Shown: positions 31,541-42,696 of the stretch, piece after piece
Numbering within the stretch: the first letter of the stretch is position 1
Layout: every line of letters begins with the position of its first letter
Source of the DNA: Hypholoma sublateritium FD-334 SS-4
Taxonomy: Eukaryota > Basidiomycota > Agaricomycetes > Agaricales > Strophariaceae
Reading direction: 5' to 3'
Length of the DNA stretch: 64,000 nt
Assembly (NCBI GenBank): GCA_000827495.1
Contig: KN817606.1
Coordinates: forward strand, 22,914-86,913
Position numbers and translations under genes: made by a program
Notes under the pieces: generated by a model
Databases searched by the model: none
Told to the model about the DNA's origin: nothing
Seen by the model: only the letters and a program-made list of their open reading frames with translations

Positions 31541-32206
31541 GCCGCTTGGATGCTTGCCAGCAAGATGAAGAAAACGGCTACGTGGGCGGGTGCATGCAGG
31601 ATTGGGACAGAATGAAGATGATGTCCGAGTAGGCGGCCGAGTCAAGGCATCCTTACCCAGCACTGCCATTACTATGCCGCGCATGTCAAACGGAAGGTCG
31701 GGTATCATTCTCCGGCGAGGCACAAGACAGCCTGCGACTGATGGTGCTGATCAATGGTCGATTGTTTATGGTCTAGCCATCTTTCATCTTATAGGACTTT
31801 TCGACCACGCCATGACGACGGCGGTTCGTGTTCTTCGTCGTCGCCAACGGTCGCGCGCATGTTGAGATCACGTGAAACAAAAGATTCGCAGCAAATTGGA
31901 GGTGAATTATTCCTGCTCTTCCAAATCCGTGTACGCAATGTAGTAACACCCTAGTAAAACTCCATCGACACCGGCGACCGTAGCATCATGCATTCTCAAT
32001 TAAAGAATGCGTTAAGCCGCTAGGTTGAATAGGTTTAAATAATCACAAGTCACTGGCACATACTGACGCCAAACTGATGCGAATATTCATCACCGTAATA
32101 CTAACAGTTCAAGACATGCCAAGAGCTCGTGCCATTCTGTCACCCCCCGCCATCCCTCCAGAGAAGAAAATACTAGGGAGATAACTAGCACCGCGAAACA
32201 GCTGCA
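31541..32206. other. Intergenic region, no gene seen
   Basis: Upstream flank of the DUF6533-type gene up to the foldback element. No supportable coding sequence. Confidence 0.45.
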
Positions 32207-32956
32207 CACTGCCGGGAGCCAACAATTTTTCCGAGTGAAAAACGCAAATAAAATGGAAAGACGTTGGTTTAAAATGTAGATTAGATAAAATATATCCTTT
32301 TTAAGCGATTCTTCTGAATGAAAAAGACATGAAGAACGAGAATAAAAGGTAGAGTATGTGAATGATTTTGCATATTTACTATTATACCTTTTGTGAACAT
32401 TTTTAGAACGACAAAATCGGTTCACGATGCAAGCTTTTGTTCGCGTTCTTCAGTGTGAAATTTTTGACATTTTTCAATATTGAAAAATGCNTTTAAAATC
32501 CCTCATTTAGAAAAGTACAAAATAAAAAGATGTTTATCAGTTTTGAAACGATTGTTCAAGGTTTAAAATAGACCACTGAAATTTTGGTGGTCTATTTTAA
32601 ACATTGAACAATCGTAAAACAATTCATCGTTGTCTTCGCGTTTACCTTATTGTTAAATGAGGCATTTTTAATGCATTTTTCAATATTGAAAAACATCAAA
32701 AATCTCTCACTGGAAAANGCGAACAAAAGCTTGCGTCGTGAACCGATTTTGTCGTTCTAAAAATGTTCACAAAAGGTATAATAGTAAATATGCAAAATCA
32801 TTCACACACTCTACCTTTTATTCTCGTTCCTCATGTCTTTTTCATTCAGAAGAATCGCTTAAAAAGGATATATTTTATCTAATCTACATTTTAAACCAAA
32901 ATCTTTCCATTTTATTTGCGTTTTTCACTCGGAAAAATTGTTGGCTCCCGGCAGTG
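32207..32956. mobile_element. 750 bp foldback element with CACTG termini and 3 bp target duplication (EnSpm/CACTA-like MITE)
   Basis: The two halves are inverted copies of each other almost to the centre: left arm 32207 to about 32576, right arm about 32587-32956, with a roughly 10 base loop (gaccac...gtggtc at the centre). Ends read CACTGCCGGGAGCCAACAAT on both strands. The three bases outside each end are gca, a 3 bp target-site duplication as in EnSpm/CACTA elements. The element is strongly AT-rich and has no transposase; the open frame in each arm is simply the same repeat read twice. Two undetermined bases (32491, 32718) lie at nearly matching points of the arms, as expected where a hairpin hampers sequencing. 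Confidence 0.85.
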
Positions 32957-34465
32957 GCACCAATATGCATCGCGGCCATCAGTGAGACGTTACTGCCAGG
33001 AATTCACACCTCGGGTCCAATTTCATCGCCTTGCGCCCGGATAAACACCGATATCTACTAAATCCAATGATTAGTTGTCTGCCTGCGTCTGCCCAGGCAG
33101 ATATAATCCCCGCCAAGAAGCCGCGGTGACTCCGGCATAGACGGATTGTGTACAGTGGGGGAGGCATAGTAATATTTATTGCTTAATTGTTCTTGGCTAA
33201 GGTGTTTTCGAGTTCCCTGGAAGTGCGGAACTATGACCTACCCATATAGTGTCCACATATCTGCTTAGTTGTCGATGGTCAGCAAGTTCTATTGATACTA
33301 TCTTCTGCTCCAATACTGTTCTTTGCTCCACTAGTTCCCTCCTACCGAATCTAAACCGGAGAGAATCCAAATATGATCACCGCTGCTCCAGCAAGTGTGA
33401 AACCTATAATTCGGAAGACGACAGCAACCGTGCCGTGGCGCCTCTCCATAACTCACTCGTCGCTACTGTCCCCAAGTGCACCACTGGGGCATGGTAGTTC
33501 CAGTATCACTACGCGGCTATTAGGAAAGTAGAATAACAAACTAGAAAGTTATCCAAGGAAATCTTTCATTCACGCTGGGCCCATGTAGACATGGCATTAG
33601 ACTGCATAGCCAAGAGGGACGATTACCCTTGCACTGAAGGACGTGCACTACACAAACATAAGTATGATACTATTTGTACATTCAAAGAAGCTGATGAATT
33701 ACTCGCGCTGAGACGTCTCCACTAACAGTGAGACGTTCACACTCCTTGCTACCCGAGAAGCAAGGCTCGGTGATCTGTGCGGCTATCCGTTTACGTAGGG
33801 GCGTGCCCGATTTTTCGGTAACCTTTGCGTTCATAAATACTGCTTTACGCAATTGCCAAGCCGCCTACGAACCGTCCTGCCGGGCGACTTAACAAATAAG
33901 TTTAGGATCCTGCAATTGATACGTTACTTTAATCATTCAGAAGTTCCTCTGATTTCTATGAGATCCAAAGTAAAGCCTATCTGCACTCGCCGAAGTTATG
34001 CATCATCATTGATACTTACCGGCAGAAGGGCACTGACTTTGCACTGACTGCGCCACTACATACACGAGTCCAAATGCCGTAACCGGTATAAGAGGACAGT
34101 GCGCTTGTTCTGCAGCCTTCAGTCCTCTCTTTTCGACCAGATGTTTTATTTATCTTTCTTTGAATCTTACGGACGCGGCCAATCGGAGATTTGAACTACG
34201 TCAGACTCCAAGCAGGGCTTCCACACCGGAGTGCTGTGAACTTTGAAGTAGTGCTATGGGTAACGGATCAATGTGACGGAGTACCACCAGTTTGGAAATA
34301 AACTAAGAGCATCAATAAGGTTACTTATTGTATCTGCATTGCATGTTAGTCTACAAGCCATTAGTGGTACTTGCTTTAGCAGACAATTTCCCATATTTAG
34401 TAGTCTCTGATGCGCCATCACTCGATCATCGGGATGTTGGGGCGCGGGGCGGCGGCAATACTATA
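32957..34465. other. Region without assignable genes; possible decayed coding remnants
   Basis: About 1.5 kb between the foldback element and the tRNA gene. A few frames look protein-like (near 33.55-33.72 kb, reading RWAHVDMALDCIAKRDDYPC) but none shows a known domain or splice context. The sequence tgagacgtt occurs near 32.98 and 33.73 kb. These could be retroelement relics; I cannot show it. Confidence 0.3.
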
Positions 34466-34552
34466 TCGGGTATGGTGTAACGGCTAACATTGCCGCCTCT
34501 CATATCATAGGAGTGCTCGCGGCAGCTCGGGGTTCGATTCCCCGTACCCGAA
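34466..34552 (+). tRNA. tRNA-Glu (anticodon CTC) with 15 nt intron
   Basis: The acceptor stem pairs TCGGGTA with TACCCGA. The D stem pairs GTGT with ACAT. The anticodon stem GCCGC (34492-34496) pairs with GCGGC (34519-34523). The loop reads C-T-CTC-A, giving anticodon CTC at 34499-34501. The T arm is CGGGG-TTCGATT-CCCCG. The intron 34503-34517 sits at the canonical site after position 37 and contains AGGAG, able to pair with the anticodon region as usual in nuclear pre-tRNA. The mature length is 72 nt. It stands alone among repeats. Confidence 0.93.
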
Positions 34553-34554
34553 TC

Positions 34555-34558
34555 TTTT
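34555..34558 (+). terminator. Pol III terminator of the tRNA-Glu gene
   Basis: A run of four T two bases after the discriminator base, the normal RNA polymerase III stop signal. Confidence 0.8.
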
Positions 34559-34869
34559 GCATGTCAAAATTTCATCCTCACCTGAGGGACGGTCACTGCT
34601 AAGTTCTAAGTTCTAACTGGACCCAGGACAGCGCCGACCGGGCAGCGAACTACTTAGTAGTAATCTTCAATGTTCATTAACTTTTTTATGTTTTTGAGCA
34701 CCACGATGCGCTTACACCCCTCGGACCGAGCGACGGCGCGGCTGGTTAAGCAAGAGTGGCTTCAATCCAGAATCCAACATTCCGACACATTTTACTCTCC
34801 CGACTCCACCTTCGTCAATCAGAGACAGACCATGTATATCATCCTATGGTATGTAATATACACCTCTGC

Positions 34870-36100
34870 CTAATGCACGGCCTTAGGATGCTTATGGCTA
34901 TCGCCCAGCGCAGCACCCATATTTGCGTATGCACATGCGCCACTGCACGCGCATCGGGTGGGGCGAAGTACAGCGCGGCACTGTGAACCATGTTGGTAGG
35001 GCACGACGCAATGCGCACGGGCCATGCGTGTGATCGGCCATCGACGCGCGTTGACGTTGAAGGGTATAAGAGGCAACCAACCTATAATCTGCGCATCACC
35101 ATACGAGCGCGGACGAGGGCTTGTTGAATATTGGAACAGGGCGGGCTTGCCTGCGTGCGAGGGCACGCATGATGCAAGAAGACGGCCGGAAAACATCGAC
35201 TGGCCCCCGTCCGGGCACACGCAACCGTGAACCGCCGACCCCTGCCAAACATAGAACAATGCAGAGGAAACACGCGTAATAAAGAATGAAAGCAAGCGCC
35301 GGGAGAGGGGGAAATAGGTGGCGATATAAGAAGATCGCGAATAGGCTGCCTGGAGCGCAGAGCGTGGATGAGGTCGAAGGTAGGCTGTAAGCACAAGAGA
35401 AACAGCGGTGCGCAGATACCCGAGCGTCTTGTCTGAAGGGAGCGTGGTAGGGGACATATGTGGCGTGGACGAGGTGTATTGGAAAGTGAATCTGCACCGC
35501 GTCATATCGCTGAAGCAAGCAGGCCGCGCGTGCGAGCGGAAGAGGATAAATTCGATCATTACACCGGTGAACGCCTGCTCGCATGCTCGGGCACATGAGT
35601 AATCGCCATCCCGCGGGTGTCAGCGCACCATTCAGGCCGCCAGGCGGGCACAGGCTAAGCAGATAGCGATCGAAGCGACGGACAGCTATGCGCTAAGTAT
35701 GCACGTACTACGCAATACTGCGTGCTTTCGAGGGGGGTAGGATGCAGGCAGTCATGGATTTGGATGGAGGGCACGCGACAGTGGGCGGGGTGCATTCGTC
35801 CGCGCGTAAGGACACGAGAGCGACGGCCAGATAAACACCCCGCAGGCTTGGTAATCTTCGACCGGATGCGCGGGCAGTGTCTTATTCACGTTGATGGCTT
35901 TCTGAACCGGCATACGTAGTGCGCATTCTTAGACATGCCTGGTAGGCGAAGAGCAAAATAATCAGGCTCGGAGGGACAGCGCGACATGGACTGATACAAG
36001 TCGCAAGCGCGAGGGTGGTACGCTTCACGAATGGAGAAGTTGGGCAAACAGGCAGGTGGTAGACGGTGGAATGTCAATTTCTCGGAAAATGAGAAGAAAA
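34870..36100. repeat. GC-rich dispersed non-coding repeat block 1
   Basis: This stretch is rich in CG, GCGC and GCATGCG words and has overlapping open frames on both strands without any protein signature. Pieces recur in diverged form in the blocks at 45.3-48.2, 50.3-53.0 and 57.9-59.6 kb (for example gcgtgcgagggcacgcatgatgca here and gcgtgcgagggaacgcagca near 46.07 kb). Confidence 0.5.
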
Positions 36101-36254
36101 GAAAATCGCTGACAGACCACGTTGGATGGACGGGCAAAACGAAAAGGTGTGCGTTGTATTCTGGTGACCATTGAGACGTGTCAGTATGCGCATACACGAC
36201 TATGATTTGGGATTACTTACGGGCTATAGTCTAAGTATATGAGCCATCCCATAT

Positions 36255-37737
36255 CTAGCACATATTGTCACCCTGAAACGCTTCAGACAACGCGTTCCTC
36301 AGTAGGCGTGTTTGCATGATTTCCTCGAGCTGAGGCCAGCATTGAACAGGAGGGCAATTGTCGTTTCTGTCCCTGTATTTGTGCAGAAGCTCGTCAAAAA
36401 AGCTCCCCGCTGCGCTCATATGCAAGATTCCGGCGATGGAAGCGTGAATGGCGATATATGAAGGGTTAGGAAGGGGGATAGAGCGAATCCCCTTGCGAGA
36501 AGTATTCGCGCCGCGGTCGAAATCATCAGTTTTATCACGGAATGTGACGTTATCAGGAGGCCTGCGTACATGGCCTACGTTATCAAAGACTTTGACAGAA
36601 TACACGTTCTCCGCCTGGATTTTCAATCAGCGAAGCCAAGAAGTCATCGATGGTTTTGCACCTACCTGTGTTTTCTGTAAGCACCAGTGATATCCGTCGA
36701 AGGCAAGGCGTGCATTTGATTCAAGCAAGATACCGTTTGATGCATCGTGTAGTTCGCTGAATGAGTTTTGTAGTGCTGCTGGCGAGAGACAGGTGAAGTC
36801 CACGAGTATGTCGAAAGTCGTAGCAGCCGAGTCCACCTGCAACGAAACACAAGGCATTCAGACGCAGTGCTTCTGCACACAGAAAAGAACAAGTCTTACG
36901 AATTCTGATTCGGGGTCGGTGCAAAATTCGCCAACGCCCCTGCGAAGAATGTGGGTAGCTTTCAGAAAAACTGCTGGAGGCTTCTCCCGTATGGGACGCG
37001 ATACATCTTCGTATCCCGTCAGGGCACATTGGTATCCGTCCCTGGCCATTAACTTGTCGAAAGTTAACAGAGTTTTTTAAGGGTAAATGAAAGACCACAA
37101 ACATCATCTATGAATGAACCTTCTTTCCTGTAGATTTAGCAGGTTTTGGGGTTTTCTGCGAAATCGTTCTATGGCTCGTTTTGACTACCGTACCAGAGAT
37201 GTCAGAGCTGAGAGCAAGGTCTTCACTTGCAACGGAGAGACGTACATATGAAGAGCAGATGAGTCAGCCACGTTATGCCAAGCGCAGAGAGTGCTACAAT
37301 CTCTGGCACCTTTTCCTGGTGGCTGCTGCTGCACGCGACGATGGCCGCCGCCACGTATCGTTTTCCGCCTTCGCTGCCACATTCTTCGGCATATACGAGC
37401 ATGGAGTTCATCACGGCATCAAGCCTGACGGACGCACTGCAGTCCCTGTGAGTATACACGCTCTGGGGAGTCGGGGCGAACACATCGATCAGCTTTTCTG
37501 CGGTCTCTACGAGTGATTGAAGATCGGCGTCGCCATTTTGAATACGGATAATCTCATCGTGGAGACGCCGGTAATTGATGATTGCATCGGTCGAAGAGAC
37601 TGGCGGCAGTGGGCTTTGAGAGGAAGAGGAGCTCACGGAATCGCTACGAACACGTACAACGTGCACAAGGGCCCGGCCCGGCTCACCTACATCATGTCTT
37701 CTGCGGTCGCATACCCCGAGCCAACCCTGAGTCTCAT
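36255..37737 (-). CDS. HNH endonuclease-like protein (fungal HNH_2 type), last His replaced by Arg
   Basis: The clear exons are 37691-37737, 37246-37643, one ending at 36900, then 36666-36836 and 36255-36614; the link between 37246 and about 37055 is not settled. The N-terminal half reads RYVAAAIVAC...GITWLTHLLF, the helical lead-in common to mushroom HNH proteins. The nuclease core reads RDGYQCALTG, KATHILRRGVGEF, then SNGILLESNARLAFDGYHW. In relatives the last segment carries an H just before the FD (pattern LH..FD or AHLSFD); here it is AR. The first His (THIL) and Asn (NGI) remain. The C-terminus IRSIPLPNPSYIAIHASIAGILHMSAAG is the usual tail. The protein is intracellular with no signal peptide. 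Such genes are numerous and of unknown function in basidiomycetes. Replacement of the motif His suggests reduced or lost catalysis. Confidence 0.75.
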
Positions 37738-38535
37738 GCGTGCGCGCGCACCTTTTTCTATCATATTGTAATGGACTCGAGCTGTGGCCCCACGCACCGC
37801 TCTCCAGGAAGCCCCTCCGTGCGCATAGTGTTACCGCTGTAGCGTGCGTCCGGGGGGTCGCCTCGCGCGCTTCGTTAGCGCGTCGCAACTTGAAGTACCT
37901 AGGCGACACAGTGATAAGTCACCAATGGGTTACTTAACAGAAGGATAAGAAAAAACGACACAAGTAGACAACTTCAATTGAGGGTTAGTACGCCATACGG
38001 AAAGGAAATCGGATTAAGACGCACACTTTCTCAAAACCTCGTTGTAAAATAGAAAAAAAAACATTCGGACTACTTGATGCACGCCCGGAGGCTGGACCCA
38101 CTGATGGACCTAAATTGGCGCTGCGTTGGGTTCAATTTGCGCGACCTCGCAGTAGCTTGAAACTACTATGAGCGTGCGAACGCGATGCTGTGGTGATATG
38201 TGAATATACAGCGCTTCATAGGCGGCATTTAGCGAGATGGGGAGCTTCCGGCGCATGGGCTAGCTCTTCACAAATGTATACACTTTGCTAAGGCTAGAGC
38301 CTGATCAACTGGAATGGGAAAGATCGGTTAGAACTACTTCCTTATTCTCTCCCAGATTTTCCCATTTGAGACGCGATTAGAATGTTTCTACATCGATGCC
38401 AACACTAAAACAACCCTGCTTGATTCTATGAAGCACAAACACCTTATCAAAGAAAATCATAGTATTGCAATCACTTTGGCAGCGATTACGATGGACCTCA
38501 AAAAAGCACTACATATGCTTGCAACCCGATGATTT
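37738..38535. other. Intergenic region, no gene seen
   Basis: About 0.8 kb between two minus-strand genes. No supportable coding sequence or RNA gene. Confidence 0.45.
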
Positions 38536-40222
38536 TTACAACTCCCAATTTTGAGACACGTCAAGATCCCTCAGATACCCGCTCTCCAATTCGTACACCA
38601 AACCATGAATCCACACTCTGCCCGAGCCCAACGGATGTTCGGGAAGTTGATCTTGGGGGGGAGCTCGGGCTCTGGACCACGCATCTTGAATGGTCTTTGT
38701 CTTGGAAAGATTGTTGACTTGGGTCTTGACATTCTCGTCTATGAGAATTTCGAGGGCTTTGGATGGCTCACTAGGCAGATCGATGGTAGCGGTAAGCTCG
38801 GTGAGTGGCGCGAGCCAGCGGTTAATTGGGGCTTCCACGGGATGCGAGGTCACTGTTTGGATAGGCCTTTTGAGGTGTTCATTCCTGCCAACTGCTTGAA
38901 GGCTAGCATAAGCACCGCCGCATCGGCTGTGACCGACAACAATGACTTTAAACAGATATATGAATATAATATGAGCATCGTGAATTATAATGAAGGGAGG
39001 AAGCCTTACCATGATCGACCTTCAGCTCATCTACAGCATATTCGAGCACGGACAAAAAGTTTGTGTCGTCGGCAAGAAGTTGACTGCGGAAAGAATTAAC
39101 TCATGTTTTCACGGAGAGGTGCTATAGCGCGAACTTTGCTACATTCCTGTGAACAAATATATCCCCAGGACGTGCCAGAGTGATGACCGACTCTGGAACT
39201 CTTGAATCTGCGCATCCAAGCCAAAGAATCTGTATACAGTCAGTCACAACTAAGGTTGGCGGGAACTCTACGGTAGGATTTCAAATTTGCATCGGCCATA
39301 TGCGCTTCCTATGACTCTCACGGCCTCTGGCCGGACTTTCGAGACTTCGATGTGCCTTCCATTCATGATAAATTGTCCCAGTTATCTACCGTCTAGCAGT
39401 CAAATGTCCAAAATGTTTGATGGGCCGTTTTTTGACGGTATTAAACTTTTACAAGGATGTCTATTTGCATGACTTTATGTTTCTACTTCACCCAAACTTC
39501 ACCTCGACTTCACTATTTGACACAAATTCAACAAAAGCATGTTCCGAATGCAAGACATTTAATACAAAACAAAAAAAGAGTATGTGATTTTACAAATGTT
39601 TTCACTGAATCCCCATGTTCAGAAAACCAATTTTGTATCTTATTCCAGGCTCTCATATCTTTTTTAATTTCATTATTTATGTTTGAAACATATCATATGT
39701 TTACGGAGGATAGTGACTATCATAGTATACTAGGATCATATTACATACTTAGAAATTACAGCGTTGAGCAGGTTTTCAGGAAAAAATGAAGTGAAATACA
39801 AACATTGAAAGTAAAACATGCCCAGAAAACACATGTGCGACAACATATGCCCTGCTCAAGCCCTCGGAGATCCTGGACAGGACCTTAGTTCGTAGAAAGC
39901 CAAGCAGAGGAGCCCAGAGCGTATGCGCCCATTGACGAAATAGGATCAGCGGAAATCAAAAATCCTACCGTAGAGTTCCCGCCAACGGTACACAACGCCT
40001 GGATAAAAACGAGGAATATTGCCTCACCCGGGGAGTCTGCCGCATGTAAGCTGAATTTTTGAAAAAATTAGGCTGGAAGCGGAGAACTCCTTCAACCCAT
40101 TTGGAGTTAGAAATAAGCAATGCTCTCAGTGGGTCTAGCGGTGGAGCTTTGAAAAATTCCTGAACCACTTCGATTTCATCGGGGGGCTCCATTGCGGTGG
40201 TGAGTAAATTGATTACGGCCAT
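38536..40222 (-). pseudogene. Beta-carbonic anhydrase gene, interrupted by a TIR element and probably broken
   Basis: Exon 1 (40028-40222) reads LRALLISNSKWVEGVL...FFKNSAYMRQTPR. Exon 2 starts at 39229 with [14 protein letters not shown] and PGDIFVHRN. Exon 3 (39010-39083) reads LLADDTNFLSVLEYAVDEL. Exon 4 (38536-38945) reads VIVVGHSRCGGAYASL and ends with VWIHGLVYELESGYLRDLDV. The zinc ligands C (GCADSR), H and C (GHSRCGG) and the Asp-Arg dyad are intact; beta-CAs interconvert CO2 and bicarbonate in cytosol or mitochondria. Two defects are seen. Intron 1 (39230-40027) holds a 0.73 kb inverted-repeat element; without it the intron would be about 66 nt. At intron 2 the only visible donor (gtagca after HRN, phase 0) does not match the phase 2 acceptor, so exon 3 cannot be joined in frame; the region gtagcaaagttc looks like a donor that lost bases. 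A sequencing error is the alternative. Confidence 0.7.
39255..39986. mobile_element. 0.73 kb non-autonomous DNA transposon-like element with about 27 bp terminal inverted repeats
   Basis: The ends match as perfect inverted repeats: GTTGGCGGGAACTCTACGG continuing to taggattt at 39255-39281, and its reverse complement at 39960-39986. The inside is AT-rich and has no transposase; the best open frame (39457-39789) has no known domain. The element lies wholly inside intron 1 of the beta-carbonic anhydrase gene. A clear target-site duplication was not found, so the class is not assigned. Confidence 0.75.
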
Positions 40223-41695
40223 GATTCTGTGTTATATACCTCATGCGCAGGTCTATCGATGTGATTGAACTTAAATACGTGCTGCCGCATGTGTGATAAT
40301 CAAAAATCCATGACACCTTATCTGCTGAGATATCCCCGCTACCTTTAGGTAGTGGGTCTTAGAATGTGGACCCTGAACAAAATTGGTGGGCCATTTCATT
40401 TTTTCCTTTTATGGATTCCTTTTCTCGCGATCACGTCTCGGAGATTTCGTTCGTCCCACACGTCGTGAACACAGCAGGCATAGATATTCGAAGGCATCCT
40501 CTCAATATCTGTAGATTAGGAGCAAGAAACCCAATATGAGATATATAGTACCTATATAATCAAAATTAACTTTCTTCTAGCCAACTTTCCACTCGAGATT
40601 AATATAATATGCCCTGGTGTTTGGTAGTCAAAATTCCAATATCGCGGCTCGCCTTGCTCAGAGCGCGCACCCCGGACGTACTGACGTACGTCCGGGCTGC
40701 GCCAACTCAAGTATTTCTCTCTAAAATATCCGGTTAGTGTGTTTGATTTTTTTCTAACCAAGGGGTAGCGGGCTATGCCGGTGTCAACCGGCCCTACGGC
40801 CTTATTTATATTTCCGGGTTCTATCATCCGTACAGGTAATGTACTGTCTAGTCCTATATACTGCTGATAAAAGACTTGGGACCACTCATACAACGTCAAT
40901 TCTCCCAATAATAAATAGGATATTGATACCTAATATGGTCCAATATATACTTGGTTTAAAGGCCATAGCGTCGGTTGGCAGATTCATCTTATGTGAAATT
41001 TCATGCCCTAATTTGAGAAAAATGACAGCCAGCTTTCAGCCAGCCTCAGCACGAGGCCTTGTGCTGTATGTAAACCAGTGATGTATTTCAAACGGTAAAG
41101 TGAGGAATGAGCGGAGCTTATGAACGGTGTGATTTGGAAGATGCTACAATCAAGATTATATCAAAAGAAGCTCGCATCTACTGCAGTCTGCTAGTGATTG
41201 CCAATTTATATCTGGTATAGTATGGTAGAAAATCTGTGGTTAGTCTCGTTGAAAAGCTGGACATAGTTGGAACTTATGCAAGGCACAAGCAAGACAAGTT
41301 TGGAAGATTGAGATACAAACGTGTGTCCATGATATGCGGACGTTATTCCGAGTCCGTGTGGGGTATCAATTTACAGTGACGTCTAAAGATTCATCCTGAT
41401 ACTTGATAGTCTCTCAAATGGGTATACTGCGACGAGAAGGATCTAGTTGAGAATCACATTTATGGACCAAGAGTGGACAGCCTATTCTGGTGCGAAACCA
41501 TGATCAAGACTGCTTGCAATTTTGAGGATTCACCTTTCTATTTTAAAAGGTTCAATTCGAATATTCTCGCCCAAGTTACAGACATGATACTCAGAGTCAG
41601 TGATGAGCGCTGAGTACTGAGTGCCTCAGCCCACGCTTTCGCTGCACTCACTGCATGCATAACCAAATATTTACCAGGAATTATTTGCTTTTTCT
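40223..41695. other. Region without assignable genes
   Basis: About 1.5 kb, AT-rich. It contains the palindrome at 40665-40702, described separately. An open frame at 40552-40908 on the minus strand has no family signature. Confidence 0.4.
40665..40702. repeat. Near-perfect 38 bp palindrome (hairpin)
   Basis: Outer arms GCGCA (40665-40669) and TGCGC (40698-40702) pair, as do inner arms CCCGGACGTAC (40671-40681) and GTACGTCCGGG (40686-40696), with one C/C mismatch and a TGAC loop. It stands out as GC-rich in an AT-rich region. Confidence 0.85.
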
Positions 41696-41849
41696 TTGAT
41701 GAAATATTTAAAATATTATTCAAATTTCTCTGCCTTTGTTACTTGGATAATAATTTGGTAGCCGCCCGATGAAAGGGCTTTGGTACCAAATAATATGCCT
41801 CGTATTTCCTTTAAATTTACTTGTAAAATATTTAAAATATTTCATCAAA
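41696..41849. repeat. AT-rich inverted repeat, possible small MITE
   Basis: Arms tttgatgaaatatttaaa (from 41696) and its complement ending in tttcatcaaa (to 41849) enclose about 105 bp, with a second inner inverted pair (ataatttggta near 41750 and taccaaataat near 41783). The outer boundaries and any target duplication are not resolved. Confidence 0.65.
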
Positions 41850-42694
41850 TATCAAACACATAAATCGTTCAAAATATGTGGTTCTGCACATGGTGACTTG
41901 AAATTCGACAAAGACAATAATTCCCGCACCTCTCGCCACTTTGAATCCCACGCCGACTCGTCGTCACATCGCACCAACACCCAACCGACGCCGCCACTTG
42001 TTTTCCCGACAACTCTCCGCCAGTATTCTGTGTAATCGGACACGGTGCGCAGCATTGCCTCGGCTTCGTACAACATTTTTGTTGTCCGTTTATATTTAGG
42101 CGCCCACATCCGGTGACGCATTACCTCCTACGGTCCTGAAACTTGCTCTTGCATTATTTCTATTTCCATATATTTCGGATTCAGATTCTAATATATTTTC
42201 AATACTAATTCTCTCCATTATTTTCAATATGTATATGAAAATGAGAAACGAAATAATGTATTTTATCTCTCATTCCCACTCTCCCTTGTATATCTCTCGT
42301 CTCGTATTACAATTAGAAGTCTTATCTCTTACATTTTGCCTTTCGATACCGCGGACTCATCTACAAGTGAAATGGACCTCAGGAAGGGTTCTATTCGTTG
42401 AACCTTCTCAATGGAAGGGTTTTTTAATTTTTAAGAGCACTCTCCGGTATTTTGTAAAAAGATTTCGTCAACTTATGGGTCTCACACTGTAATTTGAAAT
42501 GCAATTTAAGAACCAGAACTTCTATTTGCTTCGCGTTCACTGATTTCTAGCTGAAAACGTTGACGATGATCATTCAGCCCTCTTATCGCTTGTCAAGGGT
42601 ATTGACAAAAAAAACGCTCGCTTCCTCTCAGAGTCGGAGGTGGTGAGCCTGACAGAGTGTATGAAAAAGCGCTCAGCGCTCAGTCTCCAATCAT
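41850..42694. other. AT-rich region without assignable genes
   Basis: An open frame of 89 codons on the minus strand (41852-42121) has an ordinary amino-acid make-up but no family signature. The remainder is AT-rich spacer. Confidence 0.4.
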
Positions 42695-42696
42695 TA

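Noticed and set aside
32090..33061. Two near-identical 107-111 codon frames in opposite orientation
   Set aside because: They are the two arms of the foldback element, AT-rich and without a known domain, and run out into unrelated flanks.
32980..34130. Possible LTR retrotransposon remnant (repeated tgagacgtt, protein-like fragments)
   Set aside because: Repeat copies are too short, no primer-binding site, gag or reverse transcriptase motif could be found.
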